Origin: Homoserinimonas sp. OAct 916
GTDB lineage: Bacteria; Actinomycetota; Actinomycetes; Actinomycetales; Microbacteriaceae
Reading direction: 5' to 3'
Length of the DNA: 64,000 nt
NCBI RefSeq assembly: GCF_003260275.1
Contig: NZ_QJHB01000001.1
Location: 494,205 to 558,204, forward strand
Part shown: in pieces, positions 34,133 to 41,485 of the stretch
Layout of the letters: every line of letters begins with the position of its first letter
Numbering within the stretch: position 1 is the first letter of the stretch
The notes under the pieces: model-generated
Seen by the model: only the letters and a program-made list of their open reading frames with translations
Told to the model about the DNA's origin: nothing
Databases searched by the model: none
Made by a program: the position numbers and the translations under genes

Positions 34133-35376
34133 AGTCCCATTCCTTCCCCAACGGCACCGTCACTGTGCACGCTTTCCAGCGAGAGGCTTGGGGCAGCCTT
34201 GCGGGTGAATGGCGTCACATTCTCGCCAACTTCGAGGGCTGGCTCGGGTGCCATAGATTCCATAGATTCCATAGATTCCCGCACTCGAGAACGCGAATCT
34301 ATGGAATCTATGGGGGAATCTATGGCGTCGAGCTCGTGCTCGGGGTGGATCCAGTAAACCGAGCTGTTCGCGCCGAAGCCGATCCTCTTCGATTTGGCCC
34401 CTGCCTTGGCCCGCGCTTTGTTGACCTGGCTCTCGGAGTAGCCCTGCGTCTTCCCTGCTGCCATGACTTCGCGCGCCTTCGCAGATCCACCCTGCTCGAG
34501 AAGAACCTCGAGAATGAAGCTCTGCGCGTCAGCCCGATCCGAATCGGAACCGTCATCGGCCCCGCGGTTCACAATGTCACTGACGCTGAGCTCCGTCTCC
34601 CCCAGGTACTCGACTGCTGCGACTTCTGTCTGCTCGCCATCATCCGTGTTGATAGTGACGCTCTGGAGGTTGAACGCGAATGAATCCCCGCGGCCCTTCG
34701 AGTAGTTGGACTTGTCGAGCGTGACGATCCGCTGCCCGGTTTCCTCGTCAGTGGCGAACAGCAGCACACTGCGGGAAGCATCCCGGAATGCGTGCGAGCC
34801 GCTGATCTTGTCGCTGACGTTCCCGGCGCCCTTGTTAAAGTGCATGATCGTGATGATTGCCGTGTCGGTTTCTTGTGCGAGCGATACCAGTGGGTCGAGT
34901 GCTTGGCGCACGTCAGAGACTTTGTGGAGGTCGCCGCCGATCGTGGCCGTGATTGGGTCGATCATCACGATCTTTGCATCGGTTTTTAGGATCGCTTGAC
35001 GGATTAGTTCGACGTCCAGTGGGAGCGCCGGCACGGTCTCGCGGGTGCGTTCATCAGTGACCGAGTGGACGCCGAGCTTATAGACGGTGTCGAGGTCTGC
35101 GCCAGCGGCTACCAGGCGCGGCTTCATCACCGTTTCCCAGTCGTCCTCCGGGCCGACGATGAGCATGGCTGCAGGCTTGCCCTCGAGGTCGCCGGCGAGC
35201 TTCCCAGCTTGTATCTGACTGCCCAGCCAGAGACAGAATGAGGATTTGCCCTCCCCTCCGCGGCCAGCGAATGTGGTGACGGTTCCCAACGGGATGAAGT
35301 TCTCCCATGCGAACCGTTGCTTGCGAGACAGGATCTGGCTAGCTGGGGTCAGTGAGAGAGTTCTTTTCTCAGTCAC
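34129..35376 (-). CDS. RepA-like AAA/RecA-fold ATPase (probable replicative helicase of the element)
   Basis: 415 residues. Walker A is GRGGEGKSS in VTTFAGRGGEGKSSFCLWLG; IVGPEDDWETVMKPR and KIVMIDPITATIGGDLHKVSD (Walker B ending MIDP) and TIMHFNKGAG follow the RepA/RSF1010-type hexameric helicase pattern. Residues 290-350 look like a winged helix (SEVMAAGKTQGYSESQVNKA region). The C-terminal ~60 residues are low-complexity because the DNA there is an iteron array (34252-34324), encoding I-D-S and E-S-M repeats. Start and stop overlap neighbours by ATGA. It should drive replication of the excised element. Confidence 0.85.
   Translation of the reverse strand: MTEKRTLSLTPASQILSRKQRFAWENFIPLGTVTTFAGRGGEGKSSFCLWLGSQIQAGKLAGDLEGKPAAMLIVGPEDDWETVMKPRLVAAGADLDTVYKLGVHSVTDERTRETVPALPLDVELIRQAILKTDAKIVMIDPITATIGGDLHKVSDVRQALDPLVSLAQETDTAIITIMHFNKGAGNVSDKISGSHAFRDASRSVLLFATDEETGQRIVTLDKSNYSKGRGDSFAFNLQSVTINTDDGEQTEVAAVEYLGETELSVSDIVNRGADDGSDSDRADAQSFILEVLLEQGGSAKAREVMAAGKTQGYSESQVNKARAKAGAKSKRIGFGANSSVYWIHPEHELDAIDSPIDSIDSRSRVRESMESMESMAPEPALEVGENVTPFTRKAAPSLSLESVHSDGAVGEGMGL
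34252..34324. repeat. Inverted iteron array inside the RepA-like gene, candidate replication origin
   Basis: Three tandem perfect CATAGATTC units at 34252-34260, 34261-34269 and 34270-34278, a 16-bp spacer with CTCGAG, then three GAATCTATG units at 34295-34303, 34304-34312 and, after GGG, 34316-34324. Six identical 9-mers in a head-to-head arrangement inside a high-GC gene, using rare ATA codons, indicate selection on DNA. The parallel is the lambda origin, whose iterons lie in the O gene. Confidence 0.8.
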
Positions 35377-35741
35377 GCGGCGACCCCCTCAAAGAACCGG
35401 GCGGCTTCCCGCTCGAAGTGACCGTCCAGGCGGCGCTGGATGATCTCAGCGACCTGCGCGGGCGAGTTGTAGGCGCGCAGGTACAGTCGATCATTTTCTG
35501 TCTTTAGGCGGTCGATCTCCGCCTGACGTGAGGCGTGCCCGGTCGCGTGCGCTACGTGCCACAATGCGGCGAGCGCCGGCGTACATTCGTATAGTTCGAC
35601 CTCGCCACGCACGAGCTGCCACAACACGTGCTCGAGCTGATTCTCGACGGGGGCGCCGATAGGCGCTGGCCGCGACGAGCTCAGAGCAAGTGGGGCCGAC
35701 CGAAAATCGGTATCTGGGCGGGTCCTCATTTTGGAGCTCAT
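35373..35741 (-). CDS. Hypothetical protein of the element
   Basis: 122 residues if started at ATG 35741 (MSSKMRTR); the frame is open to 35843 but that would overlap the excisionase gene. Recognisable structure begins at NQLEHVLWQLVRGEVELYEC, followed by a charged helix (RQAEIDRLKTENDRLYLRAY) and PAQVAEIIQRRLDGHFEREA. Its TGA overlaps the RepA-like start, so it heads the replication operon. No family recognised. Confidence 0.65.
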   Translation of the reverse strand: MSSKMRTRPDTDFRSAPLALSSSRPAPIGAPVENQLEHVLWQLVRGEVELYECTPALAALWHVAHATGHASRQAEIDRLKTENDRLYLRAYNSPAQVAEIIQRRLDGHFEREAARFFEGVAA

Positions 35742-35775
35742 CGCGCCGTTCCGGGGGTTTCTTCTTTTCGGCGGC

Positions 35776-35985
35776 TCATACGGCGTCCGCGGTGCCAGTT
35801 CGGGCAGTGCCCTCGATGAAGGCGACCAGCTCGGATTCGACATAGATGATTTTCTTGCCGAGCTTGCGATAACTCGGGCCAGTGCCCAAATAGCGCCATT
35901 GCGCCAGCTGGCCTCTGGTGATGCCTGGTATCAACTCGCAAACCTGCTCGATGGAGAGATAGCGAGACTTCAGTTCAGCGCTCAT
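35776..35985 (-). CDS. Excisionase-type helix-turn-helix protein
   Basis: 69 residues: RYLSIEQVCELIPGITRGQL then WRYLGTGPSYRKLGKKIIYV, ending in SELVAFIEG. This is the MerR-like winged HTH (HTH_17) found in AlpA/Xis proteins, with the R-x-x-G-x-G-P-x-x-x-K wing. It is divergent from the regulator-integrase operon, so it probably promotes excision and starts the lytic-side transcript. Confidence 0.88.
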   Translation of the reverse strand: MSAELKSRYLSIEQVCELIPGITRGQLAQWRYLGTGPSYRKLGKKIIYVESELVAFIEGTARTGTADAV

Positions 35986-36088
35986 TGGCGATGCCTCATT
36001 TCAAGTAGTCAGAATATTGCCTACCTGAGATAGAACCAGATGATCGAAACATTGTCAAGTAGCCGAGAAATCTACTAAGCTCGAGCCC
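35986..36088. promoter_or_regulatory. Divergent control region of the element
   Basis: 103 bases, A+T-rich, between xis and the regulator. TCAAGTAG occurs at 36001-36008 and 36055-36062, and AGTAG at 36058-36062 is inverted as CTACT at 36072-36076. TTGTCA (36053) with TAAGCT (36076) 17 bp further would place transcription so near ATG 36089 that the regulator mRNA is leaderless. It is the likely operator switch. Confidence 0.55.
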
Positions 36089-36778
36089 ATGCAACCCCGA
36101 GCCACCATCGCCCAAATCGTGGGCAAGAATGCGAAGCAACGCAGATTGAGCGCTGACGCAACTCTTGAATCGGTCGCCCAGAGCGCGAGGAGCTACGGGC
36201 TCAAATGGACTACTGCGCGAGTCGTAGAACTGGAACGGGGGCGGCTAGCCGTCGGCATCCCTGTTTTGCTCATCCTTGCCCAGGTGCTCGGGGACATCAC
36301 AGGCGAACGATTGACCGTCGCAGATTTGATCCAAACAAATTCATGGGTCGAGCTGAACCCGTCGCTGGCAGTATCAGCGCAGTCCATCCAGCAGGCACTG
36401 TCCGGAGTTGAAGTTGACCTCAACACCGGCGATGTCGCTGACGATGGCCCTGGCGGCTCAGAGACCGTCGAACTAGCGCTCGAGTCCTTGAAGAGGTTCG
36501 CAAATGACCTACCGGCAGGCTTTAGGACGAAGGACTTGAGGTCAGCAGCAGCTCTGCCCTGTGGCCTCGCCGAAACGCGCGCGGCCAAGTCGCTAGGGGT
36601 TCACCCTGTGGTCGTCAATGCTCACGCCTGGGCGCTTTGGGGCCACTCCCTCTCCGAACGACGCGATGAAACAGTTCCGGCAAACGCGAGCCCACAACTA
36701 CGTGGACACAAAACCCGCGAACTGATCAACGAGATCCGCGAGAGCGTCGAGAGAGCAAAGAGTCCGCCCGATGGGTAG
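36089..36778 (+). CDS. XRE-like regulator of the element, probable repressor
   Basis: 229 residues. The N-terminal part has an XRE-type layout, IVGKNAKQRRLSADATLESV and WTTARVVELERGRLAVGIPV with VLLILAQVLG, i.e. helix 2-3-4 of a Cro/C1 fold. The middle is acidic and the C-terminus has a second possible HTH (LAETRAAKSLGVHPVVVNAH). It overlaps the integrase gene by 8 bases, so repressor and integrase are co-expressed, and it is divergent from xis. Confidence 0.8.
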   Translation: MQPRATIAQIVGKNAKQRRLSADATLESVAQSARSYGLKWTTARVVELERGRLAVGIPVLLILAQVLGDITGERLTVADLIQTNSWVELNPSLAVSAQSIQQALSGVEVDLNTGDVADDGPGGSETVELALESLKRFANDLPAGFRTKDLRSAAALPCGLAETRAAKSLGVHPVVVNAHAWALWGHSLSERRDETVPANASPQLRGHKTRELINEIRESVERAKSPPDG

Positions 36779-37898
36779 CATCCACGCCTACGAGACTGCC
36801 AGCGGTAAGCGGTACCGGGCTCTCTGGCGTAAGCCTGACCACAAGCAAGGGCAGAAGCGTGGCTTCAAGACGAAGCGGGCAGCAGAGCTGCACCTTGCGG
36901 AAGTTGAGGTGTCGAAGTCTCGCGGCGAATATATAGACGCAGCAGACGCCAGGGTCACGGTGGGCACTCTCGCGGTCGACTGGTTGAATCATCAAACGCA
37001 ATTGAAACCGTCGTCGTATCGGCCGCTGGAGAGCGCCTGGCGGCACCATGTGGAGCCCCGGTGGGGGAAGGTGATGCTCTCCGAGATTCGCCACAGTGAC
37101 GTGCAGAGATGGGTCAGTGGGATCGACCGGTCAGCGACCACCGTAATTCGCGCCCATAGCGTGCTGGCGTCCATCATCGACGTGGCCGTGAAAGATCGCC
37201 GACTCTTGTCCAACCCGGCCCGAAGGGTGAACCTGCCCCGGAAGGTCGGCAAGGATCGCGTCTACCTGAGCCACGAGCAGGTGCAGCTGCTCGCAGACTG
37301 CGCGCCCAGACACTCGGCGCTGATCCTCACGCTCGCCTACACCGGCCTCAGATGGGGCGAGGCCACAGCGCTGCGGGTTTCCGATCTCGACATGCTCAGG
37401 CGCCGGCTGGCGGTGCGCCTGAACGCGGTGAACGTCGGCGGCACGATCATCGTGGGCACCCCGAAGTCACACACGAGCCGGAGCGTGCCCTTCCCTGAGT
37501 TCCTGACCGAGCAGTTGGCGAAGCTCTGCGAAGGCAAGGCCAGGGATCAGCTGGTGTTCGGTGACGGCGTTACGCACTTGCGCCAACCTGACTCCCGGCG
37601 CGGTTGGTACGTCGCCGCAATACGGGATGCTACGGCAAGAGACAATGACTTTCCCCGGCTCACACTCCACGATCTCCGCCACACGGCCGCGAGCCTCGCG
37701 ATCAGCGCTGGCGCGAACGCAAAAGCGGTTCAGCGGATGCTCGGCCATGCTTCCGCAGCCATGACCCTAGACACCTACGCCGATCTGTTCGAAGACGACC
37801 TTGACGCGGTTGCAACGGCATTGAATCAGGCCAAGTCAAATTCAAATGTTGCCAAAGCGTTGCCAACCGGAGCTCTGAGGCAAGCAAAGACCCCCTAA
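36771..37898 (+). CDS. Tyrosine-type site-specific integrase
   Basis: 375 residues. An arm-binding N-terminus (RYRALWRKPDHKQGQKRGFK), a SAM-like core-binding domain (about 65-150) and the catalytic domain with R in TGLRWGEATALR, HxxR in LHDLRHTAASLA, H in GHASAAMTLDTYADLF and the nucleophile Tyr in the same stretch. All catalytic residues are present. The stop codon at 37896-37898 lies in the left arm of the terminator shared with tRNA-Ser, 25 bases from attR, the usual position for an integrase using that tRNA. Confidence 0.96.
   Translation: MGSIHAYETASGKRYRALWRKPDHKQGQKRGFKTKRAAELHLAEVEVSKSRGEYIDAADARVTVGTLAVDWLNHQTQLKPSSYRPLESAWRHHVEPRWGKVMLSEIRHSDVQRWVSGIDRSATTVIRAHSVLASIIDVAVKDRRLLSNPARRVNLPRKVGKDRVYLSHEQVQLLADCAPRHSALILTLAYTGLRWGEATALRVSDLDMLRRRLAVRLNAVNVGGTIIVGTPKSHTSRSVPFPEFLTEQLAKLCEGKARDQLVFGDGVTHLRQPDSRRGWYVAAIRDATARDNDFPRLTLHDLRHTAASLAISAGANAKAVQRMLGHASAAMTLDTYADLFEDDLDAVATALNQAKSNSNVAKALPTGALRQAKTP
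37848..37866. repeat. Arm-type integrase-site candidates, right side
   Basis: GTTGCCAA at 37848-37855 and 37859-37866, 11 bp apart, in the same orientation as the three similar motifs near attL. They lie within the integrase 3' coding region. Confidence 0.5.
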
Positions 37899-37932
37899 CT
37901 CCCGCATGATTTCAGGGAAGTAGGGGGTCTTT
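37886..37932. terminator. Bidirectional terminator shared by integrase and tRNA-Ser
   Basis: AAAGACCCCCTA at 37886-37897 pairs perfectly over 12 bp with TAGGGGGTCTTT at 37921-37932, loop 23. The right arm is in attR. A T-rich run follows on both strands (TCTTTCTG, and TCTTTGCTTG on the minus strand). Confidence 0.8.
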
Positions 37933-37959
37933 CTGTGGCGGTACCGGTGGGATTTGAAC
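37924..37959. repeat. attR: right 36-bp attachment repeat
   Basis: Identical to 28769-28804. It covers the T-arm, acceptor stem and encoded CCA of tRNA-Ser plus 12 downstream bases, so integration leaves the tRNA gene intact. Confidence 0.93.
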
Positions 37960-38025
37960 CCACGGTGGAGTTGCCCCCACACAACTTTTCGAGAGTTGTA
38001 CCTTCGGCCGCTCGGACACGGTACC
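37936..38025 (-). tRNA. tRNA-Ser (CGA)
   Basis: 90 nt with encoded CCA, minus strand. Acceptor GGTACCG pairs with CGGTACC, discriminator G, then CCA. The anticodon arm ACAACT-CTCGAAA-AGTTGT gives CGA; a long variable arm (GTGGGGGCAACTCCAC) and T-arm GGTTCAAATCC are typical of serine tRNA. Its 3' end is the attachment site of the element. Confidence 0.97.
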
Positions 38026-38052
38026 GAGGTCGATTGTAGTTGACTTATGGCC

Positions 38053-38997
38053 TCACGCGCGAGTCGGCGCGGGAACCGGAACATTGGGTGCCACGTGAGC
38101 GAGGATGCGCTCCCACCGGGACACCAGCATCAGGGCCCCGTCTTCCGACCCCATCTCGATGTGGGCATTCGGTATCTCCTGTTGATACCACCGGGCATGC
38201 CTACTGCCTGCCTCCGGATCGGAGGTTCGGTAGACCAGAAGAGTCTTCGCCTTCACCGCACTCGGTTCGAAACCCCACGGCTGCGCGAGAACCGCGAGTT
38301 GGTCGGATGCCCACCCCTCCCAACCTTGCGCGAATGCGTTGCGCAGCATACGGTCGAGGCGTTGCCGCACCCCTGGCTTTTCGAGCACATCGTGGTCGGC
38401 GGCGGTGACCCCCAAGAGGTCAAGAGGCACCGAAATGTCGGTGTTGTCGCTCGGCAACCCGGGCCCCCACCGTTCGGCGAGCAGGCCCGCCATGGCCGCC
38501 CGCGCCTTCGCCGCCGGCAACGAGGCCAGCTTCTGGCTGCGCTCCGTCAGCTCATTGCGCTCCCCGTGCACGTGCTCCAACGGCGCAGGGGTTCCGATCA
38601 CGGCAACGCGATCAACCAGGTCCGGGTGGTTCGCAGCCAACGCCAACGCCACCAGGCCCCCGGTGCCCCAGCCCACGACTCCAACGTGGTCCATGGCGGT
38701 GATTCCGAGTTCGTGCACCGCTTCTCGGGTCGCCCGAATGTATTCTGCGACGTCGTCGGCGTCACCGCGGATACTCGGCCACTGGTCGGAGGGCCTGGGG
38801 GTGGAGATACCGTATCCGGGCCGGTCGGCCGCAACGAGATGAACATCGCGATACACCGACATCGCCGGGTCTGGGTCGAACATGGACGAGCCCGGTGCGG
38901 GATGGCACAGCACCACCACTCGCTTCGCGAAAGGCTCCCCGTGCAGAGTGAGCCCCAGCCTCCGGCCATCCGCAAGGGGGAAATCGAGACTTGTCAT
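38053..38997 (-). CDS. Alpha/beta-hydrolase-fold protein lacking the nucleophile serine
   Basis: 314 residues. Fold markers are clear: the oxyanion region VVVLCHPAPGSSMFDP, DRPGYGIS, and the nucleophile elbow strand-turn-helix MDHVGVVGWGTGGLVALALA. In the elbow the expected G-W-S-x-G-G reads G-W-G-T-G-G: the codon is GGC, so the catalytic Ser is Gly. Near the C-terminus, where GGH is expected, the sequence is EDGALMLVSRWERILA with no His. Both argue for a non-catalytic homologue. It lies beside tRNA-Ser and is divergent from radA. Confidence 0.88.
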   Translation of the reverse strand: MTSLDFPLADGRRLGLTLHGEPFAKRVVVLCHPAPGSSMFDPDPAMSVYRDVHLVAADRPGYGISTPRPSDQWPSIRGDADDVAEYIRATREAVHELGITAMDHVGVVGWGTGGLVALALAANHPDLVDRVAVIGTPAPLEHVHGERNELTERSQKLASLPAAKARAAMAGLLAERWGPGLPSDNTDISVPLDLLGVTAADHDVLEKPGVRQRLDRMLRNAFAQGWEGWASDQLAVLAQPWGFEPSAVKAKTLLVYRTSDPEAGSRHARWYQQEIPNAHIEMGSEDGALMLVSRWERILAHVAPNVPVPAPTRA

Positions 38998-39128
38998 ATC
39001 TCCATCCTGCGCTTGAACGCCGAATTCGCCAGCCCTGCTGGGAGGCCGATGACGGTGGCCCGTCGTAGGCTCGGTACCGTGCCGGATGTCTGCGCACGAG
39101 ACGAAGCCGACGCCTCACGGAGGAAACC

Positions 39129-40508
39129 ATGGCCCAAGCGAGCAACCCCAAGCGCACAGGGGCAAATTTTCGGTGCAGTGAGTGCGGTTGGGCGGCCATC
39201 AAGTGGGTGGGCCGGTGTGCTGAATGTCAGCAGTGGGGAACCGTTGCCGAGGTGTCTGCGGCAGCCGCCCCACTGCGAGCGGTCCAGGCCGTCGCGCCTC
39301 TCGCCGAGCACCTGGCCCGCCCGGTGACCGAGCTGGAAGACGACATCTCGGCGCACTGGCCGAGCGGCATCGATGAGTTCGACCGGGTGCTCGGCGGCGG
39401 CATCGTGCCTGGAGCCGCGATTCTGTTGAGTGGGGAGCCCGGGATCGGAAAGTCCACCCTGTTGCTCGAAGTGGCGGCGAAGGCTGCCGCCGCCAAGTCA
39501 CGGGTGCTCTATGTCAGCGCCGAGGAGTCACTCAGCCAGGTACGTATGCGGGCCACACGCACCGGTGCGATGGAGGAGAACCTATTCCTCGCGGCCGAGA
39601 CCGACCTGGCGTCGATCCTCGGCCAGGTCGACGCCATCGACCCACAGCTGGTGATCGTCGACTCGGTGCAGACTGTCTCCAGCTCACAGTCTGATTCGCT
39701 CGCCGGCTCCCCGAGCCAGGTGCGCGAGGTCGCATCGACCCTCATTCGGTTGGCGAAGAACCGCAATGTGCCGATACTCATCGTCGGGCACGTCACCAAA
39801 GACGGCTCCATCGCCGGCCCGCGGATGCTCGAGCACCTCGTCGACGTGGTCTGCCACTTCGAGGGTGACAAGCAGACCGGCCTGCGATTCATCCGCGCCC
39901 TGAAGAACAGGTTCGGGCCAACCGATGAGGTGGGCTGCTTCGAGATGACCGGTTCGGGTATTCGCGAGGTGGCCGACCCGAGCGGCCTCTTTCTCAGCCG
40001 CAGCAGGCGCCCGGTCAGCGGCACGTGCGTGACCGTGGCGATGGAGGGGCGCAGGCCCCTGCCGGTGGAGATTCAGGCGCTGGTGGTGAAGAGCTCGGCC
40101 CCCAACCCGCGGCGGGTCACCAACGGGGTCGAGTCGTCACGGGTCGCGATGCTTCTTGCGGTGCTGGAGCGCCGCGCGGGCATCGGGCTCAGTGAGTGCG
40201 ACGTCTACGTGTCGACTGTCGGCGGAGTGCGCCTGAGCGAGCCGGGGGCCGATCTGGCCATCGCGCTGGCGATCGCTTCAGCACACAGCGACCGCGCACT
40301 TCCGCACAACCTCGCCGTGTTCGGCGAGGTGAGCCTTGCCGGCGAAATCCGTCCGGTCTCCTCCGCAAGCCAGCGCACCGGCGAAGCAACCCGCCTCGGC
40401 TACGTGTCGCGGATCGACCACAGCGCCGAGAGCATTCGTGAAGCCCTGCGGGTGGCGTTCACCACGAGCACCTCAGCGCGCGAACGTGAGCTCGACGACG
40501 CGTTCTGA
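39129..40508 (+). CDS. radA: DNA repair protein RadA/Sms
   Basis: 459 residues. N-terminal C4 zinc finger (CSECGWAAIKWVGRCAEC), RecA-like ATPase with Walker A GEPGIGKST, the RadA-specific KNRFG motif (RALKNRFGPTDEVG) and a C-terminal Lon-protease-like domain without the protease dyad (SEPGADLAIALAIASAH). It acts in recombination as a branch-migration helicase, by family. Confidence 0.97.
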   Translation: MAQASNPKRTGANFRCSECGWAAIKWVGRCAECQQWGTVAEVSAAAAPLRAVQAVAPLAEHLARPVTELEDDISAHWPSGIDEFDRVLGGGIVPGAAILLSGEPGIGKSTLLLEVAAKAAAAKSRVLYVSAEESLSQVRMRATRTGAMEENLFLAAETDLASILGQVDAIDPQLVIVDSVQTVSSSQSDSLAGSPSQVREVASTLIRLAKNRNVPILIVGHVTKDGSIAGPRMLEHLVDVVCHFEGDKQTGLRFIRALKNRFGPTDEVGCFEMTGSGIREVADPSGLFLSRSRRPVSGTCVTVAMEGRRPLPVEIQALVVKSSAPNPRRVTNGVESSRVAMLLAVLERRAGIGLSECDVYVSTVGGVRLSEPGADLAIALAIASAHSDRALPHNLAVFGEVSLAGEIRPVSSASQRTGEATRLGYVSRIDHSAESIREALRVAFTTSTSARERELDDAF

Positions 40509-40675
40509 GGTGCAGCTAAAATCGGTGGGTGCCCGTCGTGGCCCGCGGCACCGAGACCGCTGAGCGATGGCCACAAGGTCAAGCGATACGCGCGCGCTCA
40601 TCTTTCGACCCCTTGGGTTTCTCTCGGGTCGATTACGAGCGGCATTCCCTCGTCGCGGGCGTGGCCGACGGGCTC

Positions 40676-41308
40676 CTAATTGAGCAGAAACTGCTTGGGC
40701 TCGGCGGAGACGATGTCGCCCACTTTCGTGGTCAAGTAGTACGACGCTCCATCGGCAGGAACAGTGGGCCGGCTCTCATCGGCGCAGGTGTCGGGCGCCG
40801 ACCGAGTGCGGTCCCACTTGATGGGATCGGCGCTTTTCTCCGTAGCGCCCGCCTTGAGAAGAACGTTCGCTTCGGTGGCGTCTTCCTGGCAGTCGGTCGA
40901 GCTCCAGTACTGGTCCTTGCCGCTGGTGATCGCGTACACCTGTTGGGAGGTGCCCACGTCAAGCACGCAGTCATTGGTGCCGGTGTTGGTGACTGACAGG
41001 CTGAGCAGTGGAAGTTCGCCGGCGGCATAGACATTCGCGTCGGTGATCGCTTCGACCGTGACCTGGGCGGAGGTGCAGTTTGCGCCGTCGGCCGCGCCGG
41101 GGGCAGCAGACGCGCTTGGAATAGCTGAAGCGCCCTGGTTCGGTTTCGGCGACGGTGAGGCTGCAAGGCTGCCATCGGTCGAGCCCTGCCCCACGATGAT
41201 CAAGACGATGGCCGTGATCACAGCGATCAGCCCGAGCAGGACCACGAGCCGTCTGCGCCTGTACACCGACCTCGAGTGGGGGCCGACCGGGTTTTTGATC
41301 GTCGACAT
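40676..41308 (-). CDS. Membrane-anchored extracytoplasmic protein of unknown function
   Basis: 210 residues. A basic N-terminus (SVYRRRRL) precedes a single membrane segment (VVLLGLIAVITAIVLIIVG, about 22-41), a Ser/Pro/Ala linker and an Ig-like beta domain of about 130 residues with paired cysteines (NCTSAQVTVEAITDANVYAA, NDCVLDV, TDCQED, DTCADE). Type II topology and two possible disulphides are likely. It is convergent with radA. Similar proteins occur near radA in related genomes as far as I recall; role unknown. Confidence 0.75.
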   Translation of the reverse strand: MSTIKNPVGPHSRSVYRRRRLVVLLGLIAVITAIVLIIVGQGSTDGSLAASPSPKPNQGASAIPSASAAPGAADGANCTSAQVTVEAITDANVYAAGELPLLSLSVTNTGTNDCVLDVGTSQQVYAITSGKDQYWSSTDCQEDATEANVLLKAGATEKSADPIKWDRTRSAPDTCADESRPTVPADGASYYLTTKVGDIVSAEPKQFLLN

Positions 41309-41436
41309 GCCCCTAGGCTAACCAGTGGGCCCCGGCAATGGCCGCAACCGCTGTGCGTGTTGACCGCCAGGGTGGGAAACCCCAGGTTCGCGGTCAATGG
41401 GGAAGATGAGCAGACGGAATACTGCTCGACACAGCG

Positions 41437-41464
41437 GTCGGGCCCGTCCGAAGACGGGCCCGAC
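41437..41464 (-). terminator. Strong hairpin after the large secreted protein gene
   Basis: GTCGGGCCCGTC at 41437-41448 pairs perfectly with GACGGGCCCGAC at 41453-41464 around a 4-base loop that is TTCG on the minus strand, an unusually stable tetraloop. It lies 22 bases past the stop at 41486. Confidence 0.8.
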
Positions 41465-41485
41465 GCTTTGGTGCTGACTATCCGG

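Larger units (their letters stand above)
28769..37959. mobile_element. Integrated ~9.2-kb phage-satellite-like element in tRNA-Ser(CGA)
   Basis: Bounded by identical 36-bp direct repeats at 28769-28804 and 37924-37959; the right copy is the 3' part of an intact tRNA-Ser. Inside are a tyrosine integrase next to the right repeat, an XRE-like regulator, an excisionase-type HTH protein, a RepA-like ATPase with iterons, five small coupled genes, a HK97-type capsid protein, a DUF4236-TPR protein and a RelA/SpoT-domain gene pair. No terminase, portal, protease, tail or lysis gene is present. The content resembles phiRv1/phiRv2 of M. tuberculosis and capsid-encoding phage satellites. Confidence 0.9.

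Noticed and set aside
34252..34324. CRISPR-like reading of the CATAGATTC repeats
   Set aside because: Units are 9 bp, tandem without spacers and in inverted groups; there are no cas genes. An iteron array fits better.
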